A DNA stretch of 64,000 nt, taken from JABDIP01 sp965212545 (GTDB lineage: Bacteria; Pseudomonadota; Alphaproteobacteria; DSM-16000; Inquilinaceae). Numbering within the stretch: the first letter of the stretch is position 1; every line of letters begins with the position of its first letter. This document shows positions 16,318-24,979 of this stretch, piece by piece. The notes beneath the pieces are model-generated. The model saw only the letters and a list, made by a program, of their open reading frames with translations. It had not been told where the DNA came from and ran no database searches. The stretch is taken from the NCBI GenBank assembly GCA_965212545.1, contig CBDBVB010000030.1, forward strand, positions 124,001-188,000. The letters run 5' to 3'. The translations under genes were made by a program, and so were the position numbers.

Positions 16318-17081
16318 ACCCAACCGCCGTCGATGATGTAGCCCTGCCCGGTGATGGCCGAAGCGTCGTCGCTGGCCAGGAACAGCGCCAGCCTGGCGAC
16401 CTCTTCGGGCCGCAGATGGCGCTTCAGGCTCTGCCGGTCCATCACCGTCGCCTCGTACTCAGGCGTCAGCCACAGGCGTTTCTGCCGCTCGGTCAGGATG
16501 GCCCCGGGCAGGATGCAGTTGACCCGCACATTGTCCGGCCCCCAGGACCGGGCCATGGATTTGGACATCGCGATGATGGCGGCCTTGGCCGCGGCATAGG
16601 CGGAAAGCTCCGGAATGCCCAGCATCCAGGCGATCGAGCTCATATTGACGATCGATCCGCCGCCGGCCTTTGCCATGCCCGGCGCCACCGTCTGGGCGGC
16701 GAAAAACTGATGATCCAGATTGACCGCCAGGGCGCCGCGCCAAGCCTCCGGCGTGAACTCGGCGAGGTCGCGCCGCTGATCGTTGCCGGCATTGTTGATC
16801 AGCACCCGGATCGCACCGATTTCCGCGGTGAAATCGTCGATGACGGATTGCAGAGCGGCGATGTCGGTGAGGTCGCAATGCCGGTACCAGGGCGCCGCGC
16901 CGCCCGCCGCGACGATCTGCCCGCGCAGCGATTCTGCCGCGTCGTCGGACAGATCGACGAATCCGACCCGTGCATCCTGCAGGGCGAAGTGCTCCACCAG
17001 GGACGCGCCAATGCCGCTCGCCCCGCCGGTGATGAATACTGTGCGACCTTGGAGGCTCGGAAAGTTGGCGAAGGAGGACAT
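16314..17081 (-). CDS. SDR family oxidoreductase
   Basis: 255 aa classical short-chain dehydrogenase. Nucleotide-binding TGGASGIG, NNAGND, catalytic Ser in NMSSIAWM and YxxxK in YAAAKAA; the C-terminus VITGQGYIIDGGWV is typical. Asp after the second strand (GFVDLSDD) favours NAD over NADP. Members near sugar or polyol genes are sugar dehydrogenases; no such context here, so substrate unknown. Confidence 0.92.
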   Translation of the reverse strand: MSSFANFPSLQGRTVFITGGASGIGASLVEHFALQDARVGFVDLSDDAAESLRGQIVAAGGAAPWYRHCDLTDIAALQSVIDDFTAEIGAIRVLINNAGNDQRRDLAEFTPEAWRGALAVNLDHQFFAAQTVAPGMAKAGGGSIVNMSSIAWMLGIPELSAYAAAKAAIIAMSKSMARSWGPDNVRVNCILPGAILTERQKRLWLTPEYEATVMDRQSLKRHLRPEEVARLALFLASDDASAITGQGYIIDGGWV

Positions 17082-17100
17082 CTCGGTTCGAGGCTGGTTG

Positions 17101-17541
17101 CTATCGGCGGGATTTTGGCTTGCGGAGATGGTACGTCAGAGCGAGAGCGATGCAGTGGCGCAGGATGTCTTCGGGGATATCGTCATCCGGCCCAAGGACG
17201 ATTGCGCGATCGCCTTCATAGGTCAGGGCGTCGGGATACAATTCGCGGAACATCTCGACCAGGCTGGTCTGGCAGTGGACGTACATGGCGTATCGCCCCG
17301 GCGCCGAAGCCACTTGGTCGATCCGGATCGTGGTTCCGCTTTTCGTCCGGGCCGTCAGGTAGCTCGGCTGGCCCCATTTCAGCGTCTCCTGCAACTGGCC
17401 GACCCCCTCGGTGGACTCCGCTGTCTCGAAGATCAGCCGTCGCAGCCGCAGCAACCGCTCGCCCAGGTCGGACGGGTAGCCGGCGAAAACCGATTCAACG
17501 TCGGCGTTCTGAAATGCGGGAGCGGCTGTCTTGGTCGCCAT
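17101..17541 (-). CDS. DUF1801 domain-containing protein
   Basis: 146 aa from ATG 17541; the open frame extends further upstream but loses similarity. DUF1801 features: LRLRRLIFETAES, ETLKWGQPSYLT, TIRIDQ and YEGDRAIVL. The fold is a small alpha/beta domain of uncertain biochemical role. Divergent from a GST gene across an interval with a perfect palindrome (17634-17647). Confidence 0.8.
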   Translation of the reverse strand: MATKTAAPAFQNADVESVFAGYPSDLGERLLRLRRLIFETAESTEGVGQLQETLKWGQPSYLTARTKSGTTIRIDQVASAPGRYAMYVHCQTSLVEMFRELYPDALTYEGDRAIVLGPDDDIPEDILRHCIALALTYHLRKPKSRR

Positions 17542-17633
17542 CGTACGGATCCACCAATATGTCGCGCGACCGGCTTCAGCCGCGGATCGGCGGAACCATA
17601 CCCGAAGGCGCTCGATCGCGCGCGCATGGTGTA

Positions 17634-17647
17634 TCAGACTGGTCTGA
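17634..17647. promoter_or_regulatory. Palindrome between DUF1801 and GST genes
   Basis: TCAGAC-TG-GTCTGA, perfect 6-bp arms, 11 bases before the GST start and 93 bases before the DUF1801 start. Looks like a dimeric repressor site; no adjacent regulator gene identifies the binder. Confidence 0.5.
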
Positions 17648-17657
17648 CACCGACCGC

Positions 17658-18353
17658 ATGATAGATGGAGCATGCGCCTTGGGACAGGACACTCGATCCG
17701 GCAGATCACGCATCGCGCTCTGGGGCCGGAAATCATCCTGCAATGTGCAGAAGGCCATGTGGGCGCTGGACGAGGCAGGCGTCGCTTATGAGCGCATCGA
17801 AGCCGGCGGCGATCATGGCGGACTGGATGACCCGGCGTATCTAGCCCTGAATCCCCATGGCAAGGTTCCGACCCTGGTCGATGGCGACACGGTGGTCTGG
17901 GAGAGCGACGCCATTGTCCGTTACATTGCCGCGCGGTACGGCGCCGGCACTCTGTGGCCCGAGACACCAGAAGACCGGACCGTCGCCGATCAGTGGATGT
18001 CGTGGACCGCAGCCAGCCTCTATCCGCACTGGATTGCGCTGTTCTGGAGGCTGGTGCGAACCCCGCCGGCCAAGCGCGACAAGGACACGATCGCCCGGCA
18101 TCTCGACGCCGCCGCGAGAGGATTCGTAATCCTCGACCAACATCTGAAAGACAGCCACTACATCGCTGGAAACACTTTGACGATGGCGGACATCCCTCCG
18201 GGCATGATGCTCTATCGGTGGTTCGAAATGGGCATCGCCCGGCCGGATATGCCGCATGTGGACTCCTGGTATGGCCGGCTCCGCGAACGGCCGGCCTATC
18301 ACGCCGCGGTCTGTGTCCCGTTCGACGATTTGATCGGCAAAGAGAAGTTTTGA
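17658..18353 (+). CDS. Glutathione S-transferase family protein
   Basis: 231 aa from ATG 17658; TTG 17679 is an alternative and neither has a strong ribosome site. N-terminal thioredoxin-like domain: ALWGRKSSCNVQKAMWALDE, NPHGKVPTLVDGD with the cis-Pro, ESDAIVRYIA (glutathione gamma-Glu contact). C-terminal helical domain from about 110, with LTMADI. The Ser/Cys near residue 30 is the likely activating residue. Conjugates or reduces electrophiles; substrate unknown. Confidence 0.88.
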   Translation: MIDGACALGQDTRSGRSRIALWGRKSSCNVQKAMWALDEAGVAYERIEAGGDHGGLDDPAYLALNPHGKVPTLVDGDTVVWESDAIVRYIAARYGAGTLWPETPEDRTVADQWMSWTAASLYPHWIALFWRLVRTPPAKRDKDTIARHLDAAARGFVILDQHLKDSHYIAGNTLTMADIPPGMMLYRWFEMGIARPDMPHVDSWYGRLRERPAYHAAVCVPFDDLIGKEKF

Positions 18354-18366
18354 CACCACCGTTGCG

Positions 18367-19173
18367 CTACAGCATGCGCCGCAGCCGTTCACCGATCAGG
18401 CAGTCGGTGGCCGGTTCCCCCTGGACGGTCACGAATAGGTCGCGCGGTCTCGATGCGTCCCGCGTCGCTGCGATCTCCAGGACGAGTTTGCGGCGGATCG
18501 ACTGGCCGAGCTGCCCGTGCTCATAGACCGGCAGGACGAAAGCGCCGGGGCCGCCGATCACGCAATCCCGAAAATACAGGTCGACCGCGGCATAGCTGCG
18601 CGACGGGCGCAGCATCAGCGGCAGGCCGTTGATGGTGACGCCGCTTGCGACCCCGGCATCACGCGCCGCCACAACCGGGCCGCCGCGATTGTTCGGCCCA
18701 TCGCCGGACAGGTCGATCACCTGTCGGGTGGCATCGAAGCCGCCGGGGAACAGCGACACGCCATAGGAAATCGCCGCAGAGATCGAGGTGCCGGTCCCGC
18801 GGGCGAACAGGAACGGCCGGTCCGCCAGCTCCCGCGCGAAATCGCGCGCCGCGTCCGGACTGTCGATCAGCCGCCAGGGCACGATGGTGCGCTGTTCCTC
18901 CGGGCCGGCCCATTCGACATAGGTCAGCGCGATGCGCCGCAGCGACCCTGCGGCGATCGCCGTCCAGACATCGCGATGGGTCAGCGCATCGATATAGCCG
19001 GCGCGCTGCAGCGCGTTCTCGTCCCGGTCCATCGAGTTGGAGACATCGACCGCAAGCACGAGGGCCAGATCGACCGGAACTTGCGCCTGGGCCGCCATGC
19101 GACCGGAGGCCGACAGCACCAGAACGGCGCTCGCCAGCGCCAAACCGACTATGTGCCGTGCTGCCCTTGCCAT
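18367..19173 (-). CDS. Exported DUF1194 (von Willebrand A-like) protein
   Basis: 268 aa, signal peptide (LALASAVLVLSASG...AQAQ). The mature N-terminus carries a MIDAS-type metal site DVSNS, then SGDGPNN and GTSISAAI, characteristic of DUF1194, a VWA-like family largely of Alphaproteobacteria. Role unknown; VWA domains mediate Mg-dependent protein contacts. No linked MoxR ATPase. Confidence 0.85.
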   Translation of the reverse strand: MARAARHIVGLALASAVLVLSASGRMAAQAQVPVDLALVLAVDVSNSMDRDENALQRAGYIDALTHRDVWTAIAAGSLRRIALTYVEWAGPEEQRTIVPWRLIDSPDAARDFARELADRPFLFARGTGTSISAAISYGVSLFPGGFDATRQVIDLSGDGPNNRGGPVVAARDAGVASGVTINGLPLMLRPSRSYAAVDLYFRDCVIGGPGAFVLPVYEHGQLGQSIRRKLVLEIAATRDASRPRDLFVTVQGEPATDCLIGERLRRML

Positions 19174-19301
19174 ATCGATCTGTCTCCGGTCTCACTCTAA
19201 TCCGCCCCATGGCTGCGGGCCAGCCGCAGGACCGTCTTGTCCTGCGCGGCCGGTCTGCCAGAATGACATCCGGGGCCGGCCAACCGGCGAAGGGGAGGGC
19301 A

Positions 19302-19700
19302 ATGCGCAAGTCGGCGATCGCGGGAGTCGCGGCGGTGGTGATGGCATCGACCGGAGCGGCAATCGCCCAGGATGGCGCAGTCCAACAGCGCTACACTCTG
19401 CTGACCGCGCGGGGCGCCTCCGGCCTGCAGGCCGACTTCCAGCATTGGCGGCTCGACACCTTCACCGGTGAACTCAGCCGTTGCCTGGCCAATCTCGGCA
19501 ATGCGACCTTCGAGTGCTTCGACTTTCCCGGCGAATATCCGCAGATACCGGACGGCGCCACGCCGCGGTTCGTGCTGCGCCAGAACCTGTCGGTTCAGAA
19601 CACTGTGGCAACCAGCATCGTCCGCTTCGATACGGTGACCGGCGCGTTGCTGCTGTGCGAGACCAACGGCACCTGTTCGGCCTATGTGGAAGGGTATTAG
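19302..19700 (+). CDS. Small exported protein, unknown
   Basis: 132 aa. AGGGGAGGG just upstream supports ATG 19302. Signal peptide cut after GAAIAQ. The mature ~108 residues contain Cys pairs (SRCLANLGNATFECFDF and LLCETNGTCSAY) that could form two disulfides. The pattern WRLDTFTGELSRCL and VRFDTVTGALLLCE repeats a 'W/VRxDTxTGxL' motif seen in small periplasmic proteins of unknown function. Overlaps the next frame's earliest possible start. Confidence 0.72.
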   Translation: MRKSAIAGVAAVVMASTGAAIAQDGAVQQRYTLLTARGASGLQADFQHWRLDTFTGELSRCLANLGNATFECFDFPGEYPQIPDGATPRFVLRQNLSVQNTVATSIVRFDTVTGALLLCETNGTCSAYVEGY

Positions 19701-19704
19701 CCGC

Positions 19705-20541
19705 GTGGATGTGAAGTCCGATATCTCCGGGCACTATGCCAGCGGCGATCTTCTGCAGCGCCTGCGTGCGGCGCTGGCGGAGGATGGCGCCGATCCCGGC
19801 AAGCCCTCGATCGCGGCGCTGGCCCCCTACGACCAGTTTCACGGGCGCGGGCTGGAGGCGACCGAGGAGATCGCCGGTCAGCTCGCCATATCGGCCGACC
19901 ACCACATTCTCGATGTCGGAAGCGGCATCGGCGGGCCGGCGCGCTATATGGCCGACCGCTTCGGCTGCCGGGTGACCGGGATCGACCTGACAGCCGAGTT
20001 CTGCCAAGTGGCGCGCGAGCTGACCCGGTTGCTCGGACTGCAGGAGAGGGTCTCCATCCATGAAGGCGACGCCCTCGCGATGCCGTTCGAGGGCGAGCGC
20101 TTCGACGGCGCCTATTCCATGAACGTGTCCATGAACATCGCCGACAAGGACGGTTTCTACCGGTCCATCCACCGGGTGCTGAAGCCGGGCGGCTGGTTGG
20201 TGCTGTCGGAGATCGCCCAGGGCCCGGGCGGCGACATGACGTTCCCCGTGCCTTGGGCGGGCGAGTCCGGGTCGAGCTTTCTGGCGACACCGGCACAGAC
20301 CAGCGAACGCCTGGAGACCGCCGGCTTCGTGGTCGAGGCGCTGAGCGACGTGACGGACCGGTCACTGGCCTTCGGCGCCCGCTCCCGCGCCGCGGTCGAG
20401 CGCGGTGAGAAGCCGCCGCATCGTGCGTCGGCGCTGATCCATGGTGAGGCCGAGATGCGCGTGATGGCGGCCAACGTGTCGCGCGGCGTCGCCGAGCAGA
20501 GCATCCTGCCGATCGAAATCCACTGCCGAAAGCCGGGATGA
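19705..20541 (+). CDS. SAM-dependent methyltransferase (type 11)
   Basis: 278 aa from GTG 19705 with GGAAGGG upstream; ATG 19684 would overlap the previous gene. Motif I ILDVGSGIGGPARYMA and the post-I acidic VTGIDLT, then EGDALAMPF and VLKPGGWLVLSE place it with small-molecule methyltransferases of the sterol/sarcosine-like group. Catalyses SAM-dependent methylation; acceptor unknown. Followed 66 bases later by the HTD2-type gene. Confidence 0.88.
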   Translation: MDVKSDISGHYASGDLLQRLRAALAEDGADPGKPSIAALAPYDQFHGRGLEATEEIAGQLAISADHHILDVGSGIGGPARYMADRFGCRVTGIDLTAEFCQVARELTRLLGLQERVSIHEGDALAMPFEGERFDGAYSMNVSMNIADKDGFYRSIHRVLKPGGWLVLSEIAQGPGGDMTFPVPWAGESGSSFLATPAQTSERLETAGFVVEALSDVTDRSLAFGARSRAAVERGEKPPHRASALIHGEAEMRVMAANVSRGVAEQSILPIEIHCRKPG

Positions 20542-20607
20542 CCGGGTCGGCTTCGATATGGATCGCTTCAATCCGCGAGCGGCCCTTCAACGGAAGGCGA
20601 GACCACC

Positions 20608-21465
20608 TTGGAACATGATGACACGCCCTTGCAGGACTGGATCGGCACGTCCGAAACCGTACCGGATCGCATCGGTCTGGAGAGATGCCGTGCCCTGGAG
20701 GCGACGTTCGACCGCGCCGAGCCGGCGCTGCGGGACGGCGATCCGCTGCCGCCGCTCTGGCACTGGCTGTATTTCTGGACCATCGCGCCACGTGCGGACC
20801 TGGGTCGGGACGGGCATCCGGAACTCGGCGGTTTCCTGCCACCGCTCGGGACCGCGCGCCGCATGTGGGCCGGCAGCCGGATCGCGTTCCCCGGGACATT
20901 GCGGATCGGCGAGCAGGCTGAACGCCGGTCCACCATCGTCGACGTCACGGCCAAGCAAGGCCGCAGCGGACATCTGGTATTCGTATCCGTGCGCCATGAA
21001 ATCGCCGGCCAGGATGGAGTTGCCATCGTTGACCAGCATGACATCGTCTATCGTGACGGCCTTGACGGGAAGGGTGTCACGGCGGCCGGGCAGCCGGCGC
21101 CGGACGACGCCGCAATTCGTGAGGAGTTCGTCACGGACCCGACGCTGCTGTTTCGCTATTCCGCGCTGACCTTCAACGGCCACCGAATCCACTACGACCG
21201 GGACTACGTGACCGGTGTGGAAGGGTATCCCGGCCTCGTTGTGCACGGCCCGCTGCTGGCGACCCTGCTGGTTGATCTGGCCGGAAGAGCCCGGCCCGAT
21301 TCCCGTCTGTCCCGGTTCGACTTTCGCGCCGTGCGGCCGGTATTCGACGGCGAGCCCTTTGTCCTCTGCGGCTCGCCGATCGGCGATGCCGCGATGGATC
21401 TGTGGATTGCCGATCGCGAAGGCCAACTGGCCATGCGTGCCGAGGCTGAGTGGCGGAGCATGTGA
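20608..21465 (+). CDS. HTD2-type hydroxyacyl-CoA dehydratase / mesaconyl-C4-CoA hydratase-like
   Basis: 285 aa from TTG 20608 (GGAAGG ten bases upstream). Two hot-dog halves; the second carries the hydratase-2 motif SALTFNGHRIHYDRDY followed by GYPGLVVHGPL, with the catalytic Asp/His region. The N-terminal half WHWLYFW...LGGFLPP matches the family whose members hydrate mesaconyl-C4-CoA in the 3-hydroxypropionate bicycle or dehydrate 3-hydroxyacyl thioesters. Which reaction applies is not readable; no other bicycle genes are here. Confidence 0.85.
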   Translation: MEHDDTPLQDWIGTSETVPDRIGLERCRALEATFDRAEPALRDGDPLPPLWHWLYFWTIAPRADLGRDGHPELGGFLPPLGTARRMWAGSRIAFPGTLRIGEQAERRSTIVDVTAKQGRSGHLVFVSVRHEIAGQDGVAIVDQHDIVYRDGLDGKGVTAAGQPAPDDAAIREEFVTDPTLLFRYSALTFNGHRIHYDRDYVTGVEGYPGLVVHGPLLATLLVDLAGRARPDSRLSRFDFRAVRPVFDGEPFVLCGSPIGDAAMDLWIADREGQLAMRAEAEWRSM

Positions 21466-21509
21466 GGCGGCAACACCCGTACCGGCCCCGACAGTTCATC
21501 TCGCCCGAC

Positions 21510-21602
21510 GTTCCGAGGTGTTCTTCCGTCACCGACGGTCATGCGGGCGACGGCGTTCACGGTCTTCAGCATGATCCGGGCTCCGAACTCGGGATCGCCG
21601 AA
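21510..21602 (-). pseudogene. Decayed fragment related to the C-terminus of the gene at 22282-22905
   Basis: Minus-strand translation gives DPEFGARIMLKTVNAVARM, close to PPEIGARIALETMIGVARM at the end of the gene 700 bp away, and the DNA is similarly alike over about 60 bases. No full gene surrounds it; it sits just after the stop of the next exported hypothetical. Looks like the residue of a tandem duplicate. Confidence 0.4.
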
Positions 21603-21653
21603 ATGCCAGACCGCGAACAGCTGCCATGGGCATTGAACGCCGAAGTCCGGGCC

Positions 21654-22061
21654 TTACCAGGAGTTCAACCCGACCCGCTTGCCATCGATGAAGACCTCAG
21701 CCTTGTTGTCACCCAGCCTCCGCCAAGTCTCGCATTCCCTCAGATATTCGTTGAAGCTCCATTCCCGGCAAAACCGGTCGCCTTCGACTGCCCAGGTCCC
21801 CACAAACTGCATGGCACGGCCGTTCGTGAAAACCACTTCACCGTCTCCCGTTCCGTCCGCCGCCAGTCTCACTTCGCCGGAATAACCCTCCTCAGGTCCG
21901 CCAAGTCTCAGCGTCCGGCCTTGCGAAAGCAGCGCTTGCAGCTCTGCCCCGGTCATGTGATCCGCACCCGCCGTGGCGGCGGATTGGCCTTGCTGCGCGC
22001 AAGCGCCGGCTGCCAACAGGCATGCAGTCGCTATCGCCAGAGACGTCTTCGCATTCACCAT
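21654..22061 (-). CDS. Small exported protein, unknown
   Basis: 135 aa. Signal peptide with core SLAIATACLLAAG and cut near CAQQG; the lipobox is poor (A at -3), so soluble periplasmic is likelier than lipoprotein. The mature part has RTLRLGGPEEGYSGEVRLAADGTG and a C-terminal CREW...CETWRRL pair suggesting a disulfide. This pattern resembles small periplasmic beta-domain proteins of unknown role. No operon partner apart from the decayed fragment after it. Confidence 0.68.
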   Translation of the reverse strand: MVNAKTSLAIATACLLAAGACAQQGQSAATAGADHMTGAELQALLSQGRTLRLGGPEEGYSGEVRLAADGTGDGEVVFTNGRAMQFVGTWAVEGDRFCREWSFNEYLRECETWRRLGDNKAEVFIDGKRVGLNSW

Positions 22062-22281
22062 TGTGTCGCTCCTCCGTCCGCACGTCGCTAAACGCGAGGT
22101 CGAAGCCGCGTATCACTTCGGCCCCGAGGTCACACCATCGCCATTCGGTGCCCACGAGTACGCTAGCACTTCGGTTGGCACATGCCTACCGGAGCGCGCA
22201 ATCCCGGCAACTCATTCGGCGTCCGGCTGTATCGCGATTGTGCTGAAGCGGCAATCCCGTTTGCCGCGCACTCAGGGCACG

Positions 22282-22905
22282 TCACCCCGCGCGCCGGTCC
22301 GGCTGCTCCTCGGTCACCGGCGCCATGCGGGCGACACCGATCATGGTCTCCAGGGCGATCCGGGCGCCGATCTCCGGCGGCAGAACCTCGCGGGTCTCGT
22401 TGATCAGGAAGGCGCAAGCGATCACCAGGGCGGTCGCCGATTTCGGGCCGTTCAGCCCGTGCGACTGGCAGATCTCGGCGGCTGCGGCGCGCAGGCGCGG
22501 GCAGGCGTTCGGCGACCATTCCTGCGGGAAGTGCTCCTCGGGCACGGTGAGCGGCGGGTAGGGGTCGCCGCCCTCGATCGCTTCCTTGATGCGGGCGGTG
22601 ATGTCCTCCAGCTCGGGGATCGCCGCCTCCGCGGCGCCGGCCTTGACCGCGCCCTGTCGGATCACGCCGCACAGGCCGGTGGTTCCCAGAGGGTCGGTGC
22701 CGAACAGAAGCGCGCTCACCTTCTCGCTGGTCACGTATCCCGAGGCCGGCGGATTGCGCTCCACGGCCCTGAGCGCGAAATCGCCGGCGAGCGCTGCCGT
22801 GGCGCCGATCGCGGTCTCGGCATGCACACCGCGCTCCGATTTGTAGGATCTGACCAGCAGCCGGGTCAGCTCGATCCCGGCGCGCATGGTGGTATCGGTA
22901 TCCAT
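22282..22905 (-). CDS. Conserved hypothetical, cytosolic
   Basis: 207 aa from ATG 22905; GGAGG abuts this start unusually closely, and ATG 22887 is an alternative. Helical protein without signal or membrane segments. Recognisable stretches: LVRSYKSERGVHAETAIGATAALAG near the start and EIGARIALETMIGVARM at the end. I do not recognise a family. A fragment of the same C-terminus occurs at 21510-21602. Confidence 0.65.
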   Translation of the reverse strand: MDTDTTMRAGIELTRLLVRSYKSERGVHAETAIGATAALAGDFALRAVERNPPASGYVTSEKVSALLFGTDPLGTTGLCGVIRQGAVKAGAAEAAIPELEDITARIKEAIEGGDPYPPLTVPEEHFPQEWSPNACPRLRAAAAEICQSHGLNGPKSATALVIACAFLINETREVLPPEIGARIALETMIGVARMAPVTEEQPDRRAG

Positions 22906-23121
22906 CCTCCGGCCCGCAAGTGGTTTCGCCGCATTGCCGTCGCGGCGCTGGCGCGGCACCCCACTGTCCCGGCATCGCCCGCGAAGTCAACCGGTTTCCG
23001 GGTCCATGGCGCCAATGCGGCCCGGATCCCGGCCAATTGATCCCAGGCGGTTTCTCAGGAAAATGATGCGACCGGCGGTCTCCCGATCTCCGTCCGCTTG
23101 GCCGGAGAAGTCGGTTGGGCG

Positions 23122-23334
23122 CTATTGGTCGCCGGTTGCTGATACGCGATGCGGTTCCGGATCGTCTGAGGATCGAAAAGGCAGGTCGGCCAACTGATGC
23201 AGTGACATTCTCTGCAAGTCAGGGTGCGAGAGTGGATCGCTCCACCATGTCCGGCTGTCCCGGGCCTCATCGGTTTGATGCCCGCCGACCCAGGGTCGAA
23301 TCTGTCGAATGAGTATCTTGATTGAATTTAGCAT
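23122..23334 (-). CDS. DUF1127-like small protein
   Basis: 70 aa, divergent from the LysR gene. The part WWSDPLSHPDLQRMSLHQLA followed by DLPF resembles the short Arg/Leu helix of DUF1127 proteins (pattern LxxLSxxELxDL). Small DUF1127 proteins are RNA-binding or regulatory in several alphaproteobacteria and often lie beside GcvA-type LysR genes. No strong ribosome site (CAGG adjacent to the ATG). The rest of 22906-23405 holds only this frame and the divergent promoter. Confidence 0.45.
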   Translation of the reverse strand: MLNSIKILIRQIRPWVGGHQTDEARDSRTWWSDPLSHPDLQRMSLHQLADLPFRSSDDPEPHRVSATGDQ

Positions 23335-23390
23335 ACCTGAATGATATACGCGGATTCTCCTTCTTTTATATCGATTTTCTCTGACCCATG

Positions 23391-23407
23391 ATATAGCCTG
23401 GCTATAT
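23391..23407. promoter_or_regulatory. Perfect palindrome overlapping the LysR start codon
   Basis: ATATAGCC-T-GGCTATAT at 23391-23407; the last two bases are the A and T of the LysR ATG (23406). There is no Shine-Dalgarno sequence in front of that start. Occupancy would block both transcription and translation initiation, consistent with tight autoregulation or a leaderless transcript. Confidence 0.6.
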
Positions 23408-24335
23408 GAGGAATCTGAATCGCACCAGCCTTGGGGGATTGCGGGCGATCGAGGCGGCGGGTCGCCTTGGCAGCCTGCGGGCCGCCGCCGACGAAATCGG
23501 CGTGACCGTCGGTGCGGTCAGCCAGCAGATCCAGAAGACGGAGCATCAGCTTGGCCGCACCATGTTCGAGCGCCGTCCGAAGGGCCTTGAGCTGACTCCG
23601 CATGGGGAGGAGGTGGTCCGTCATTTGACCAACGGGATGTCGGAGCTTTCCGCCGCGGTCGCGCTGGCCGGGCGCGGTCAGGAAGATACGCTGACGGTGT
23701 CCGTCGCCCCGGTGTTTGCCGGCAAATGGCTCGTCTGGCGACTGAACGACTTCCATGAGAGCCACCCGGACATCCGGATCCGCGTCGACGCCACGGTGTC
23801 GCTGGTCGATCCGGATACATCGGACGTGGATGTCTGCATTCGCGTCGGGAAAGGCCCCTGGCCCGGCGTCGATGCCGGGAAACTGATCGAACATCGTGTC
23901 TTTCCCGTCTGCAGCCCGGTGCTTGCGGAGCGTTTGAACGCCCCACGGGATCTCAGCCATGTGCCCATTATCCGCGATGCGGGAGAGATGTTTGGCTGGA
24001 GTACCTGGCTTGGGCCAAACGGACTTGACGAGGGCGTGCTTGGTGACGGGCCGACGTTCTCGGACGGCTCGCTCTGCCTTGATGCGGCCGTAGCCGGGCA
24101 GGGGGTCTTTCTGGCGTGGGAGACCCTGGCGGTCGACGCCCTGAAGATGGGACGGCTGGTGGCGCCATTCCCGGATCGGTATCCGACGGGCCTTTCCTAT
24201 TGGTTTGTGGTCGGACGGCGGACATCGAAATCGCGGGCCGTTCGAGACTTTGAGAACTGGCTTCGCGACCAGTTGCAGGCCGGGTTGACTGGCGATCGAT
24301 CCGCGGGCATGGGCGTGCAGCCAGCGGGCGGATAA
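23406..24335 (+). CDS. LysR-family transcriptional regulator, GcvA-like
   Basis: 309 aa. N-terminal winged helix RLGSLRAAADEIGVTVGAVS and the linker-helix pattern FERRPKGLELTPHGEEV. The effector domain starts near 93 (TLTVSVAPVFAGKWLVWRL), typical of the GcvA branch, which often controls amino-acid or beta-lactamase genes. Probably regulates the divergent DUF1127-like gene and itself. Confidence 0.92.
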   Translation: MRNLNRTSLGGLRAIEAAGRLGSLRAAADEIGVTVGAVSQQIQKTEHQLGRTMFERRPKGLELTPHGEEVVRHLTNGMSELSAAVALAGRGQEDTLTVSVAPVFAGKWLVWRLNDFHESHPDIRIRVDATVSLVDPDTSDVDVCIRVGKGPWPGVDAGKLIEHRVFPVCSPVLAERLNAPRDLSHVPIIRDAGEMFGWSTWLGPNGLDEGVLGDGPTFSDGSLCLDAAVAGQGVFLAWETLAVDALKMGRLVAPFPDRYPTGLSYWFVVGRRTSKSRAVRDFENWLRDQLQAGLTGDRSAGMGVQPAGG

Positions 24336-24351
24336 AAGGGGCGACGGAAAA

Positions 24352-24816
24352 GTGCCAGGTTCTGAATTCAAGATCAGGCCCGCGGTCGCGAGCGATGCCG
24401 ATGCCATCGCGCGGGTGTTTTCGCCGTCCATCCGGCTCCTCGACTTCCTGCCGGAACTTCATACCGTCGCAGAGGATCGCAGGTTCATCGGCAATGTCAT
24501 CCTGAATGAATGCGCCGTCACCGTGGTCGAGCAAAGCGGCTCCATAATCTCTTTCCTGGCCAGGCAGGATGAGGAGATCCGGCTTCTGCACACCCATCCG
24601 GACTCCATCGGGCGCGGCGCCGGCGGCCAGCTGATCGATGCCGCCAAGCAGTCCGGTGTCGCGGCGCTCGAGCTGTGGTGCTTTCAGGCGAACACCGGCG
24701 CCAGGCGGTTCTACGAAGCGCACGGCTTCCGTCCCGTCAGGTTCACCGATGGTGCGAACAACGAGGAGAAGATGCCGGATGTACGCTACCGATGGGACCG
24801 AATGACCGGCGGATGA
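24352..24816 (+). CDS. GNAT family N-acetyltransferase
   Basis: 154 aa from GTG 24352, 17 bases after the LysR gene, so probably co-transcribed. Acetyl-CoA loop is HPDSIGRGAGGQLIDAAKQS, then LWCFQANTGARRFYEAHGF. Substrate unknown. Confidence 0.87.
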   Translation: MPGSEFKIRPAVASDADAIARVFSPSIRLLDFLPELHTVAEDRRFIGNVILNECAVTVVEQSGSIISFLARQDEEIRLLHTHPDSIGRGAGGQLIDAAKQSGVAALELWCFQANTGARRFYEAHGFRPVRFTDGANNEEKMPDVRYRWDRMTGG

Positions 24817-24890
24817 CCGCCGCCCGGTCGCACCGCCGCGTATCGCCGGATCGTGGGCCGCACGGCATTGTCCTGGAATGATCGGGACAA

Positions 24891-24963
24891 TGTATCGATT
24901 GGCCGCATTTTGTACCCCGGATATGATGACAAATGAGCGCGACTGTTGCGCCAGATCGATACA
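24891..24963 (+). promoter_or_regulatory. Promoter with flanking inverted repeats before the MocR gene
   Basis: TTGGCC (24899-24904), 17-base spacer, TATGAT (24922-24927). Nine-base arms TGTATCGAT (24891-24899) and ATCGATACA (24955-24963) flank the promoter in inverted orientation; the first touches the -35 box and the second lies in the leader. MocR proteins of the PdxR type bind widely spaced sites, so autoregulation is likely. Confidence 0.6.
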
Positions 24964-24979
24964 ATATCAGGAGGCGGGA

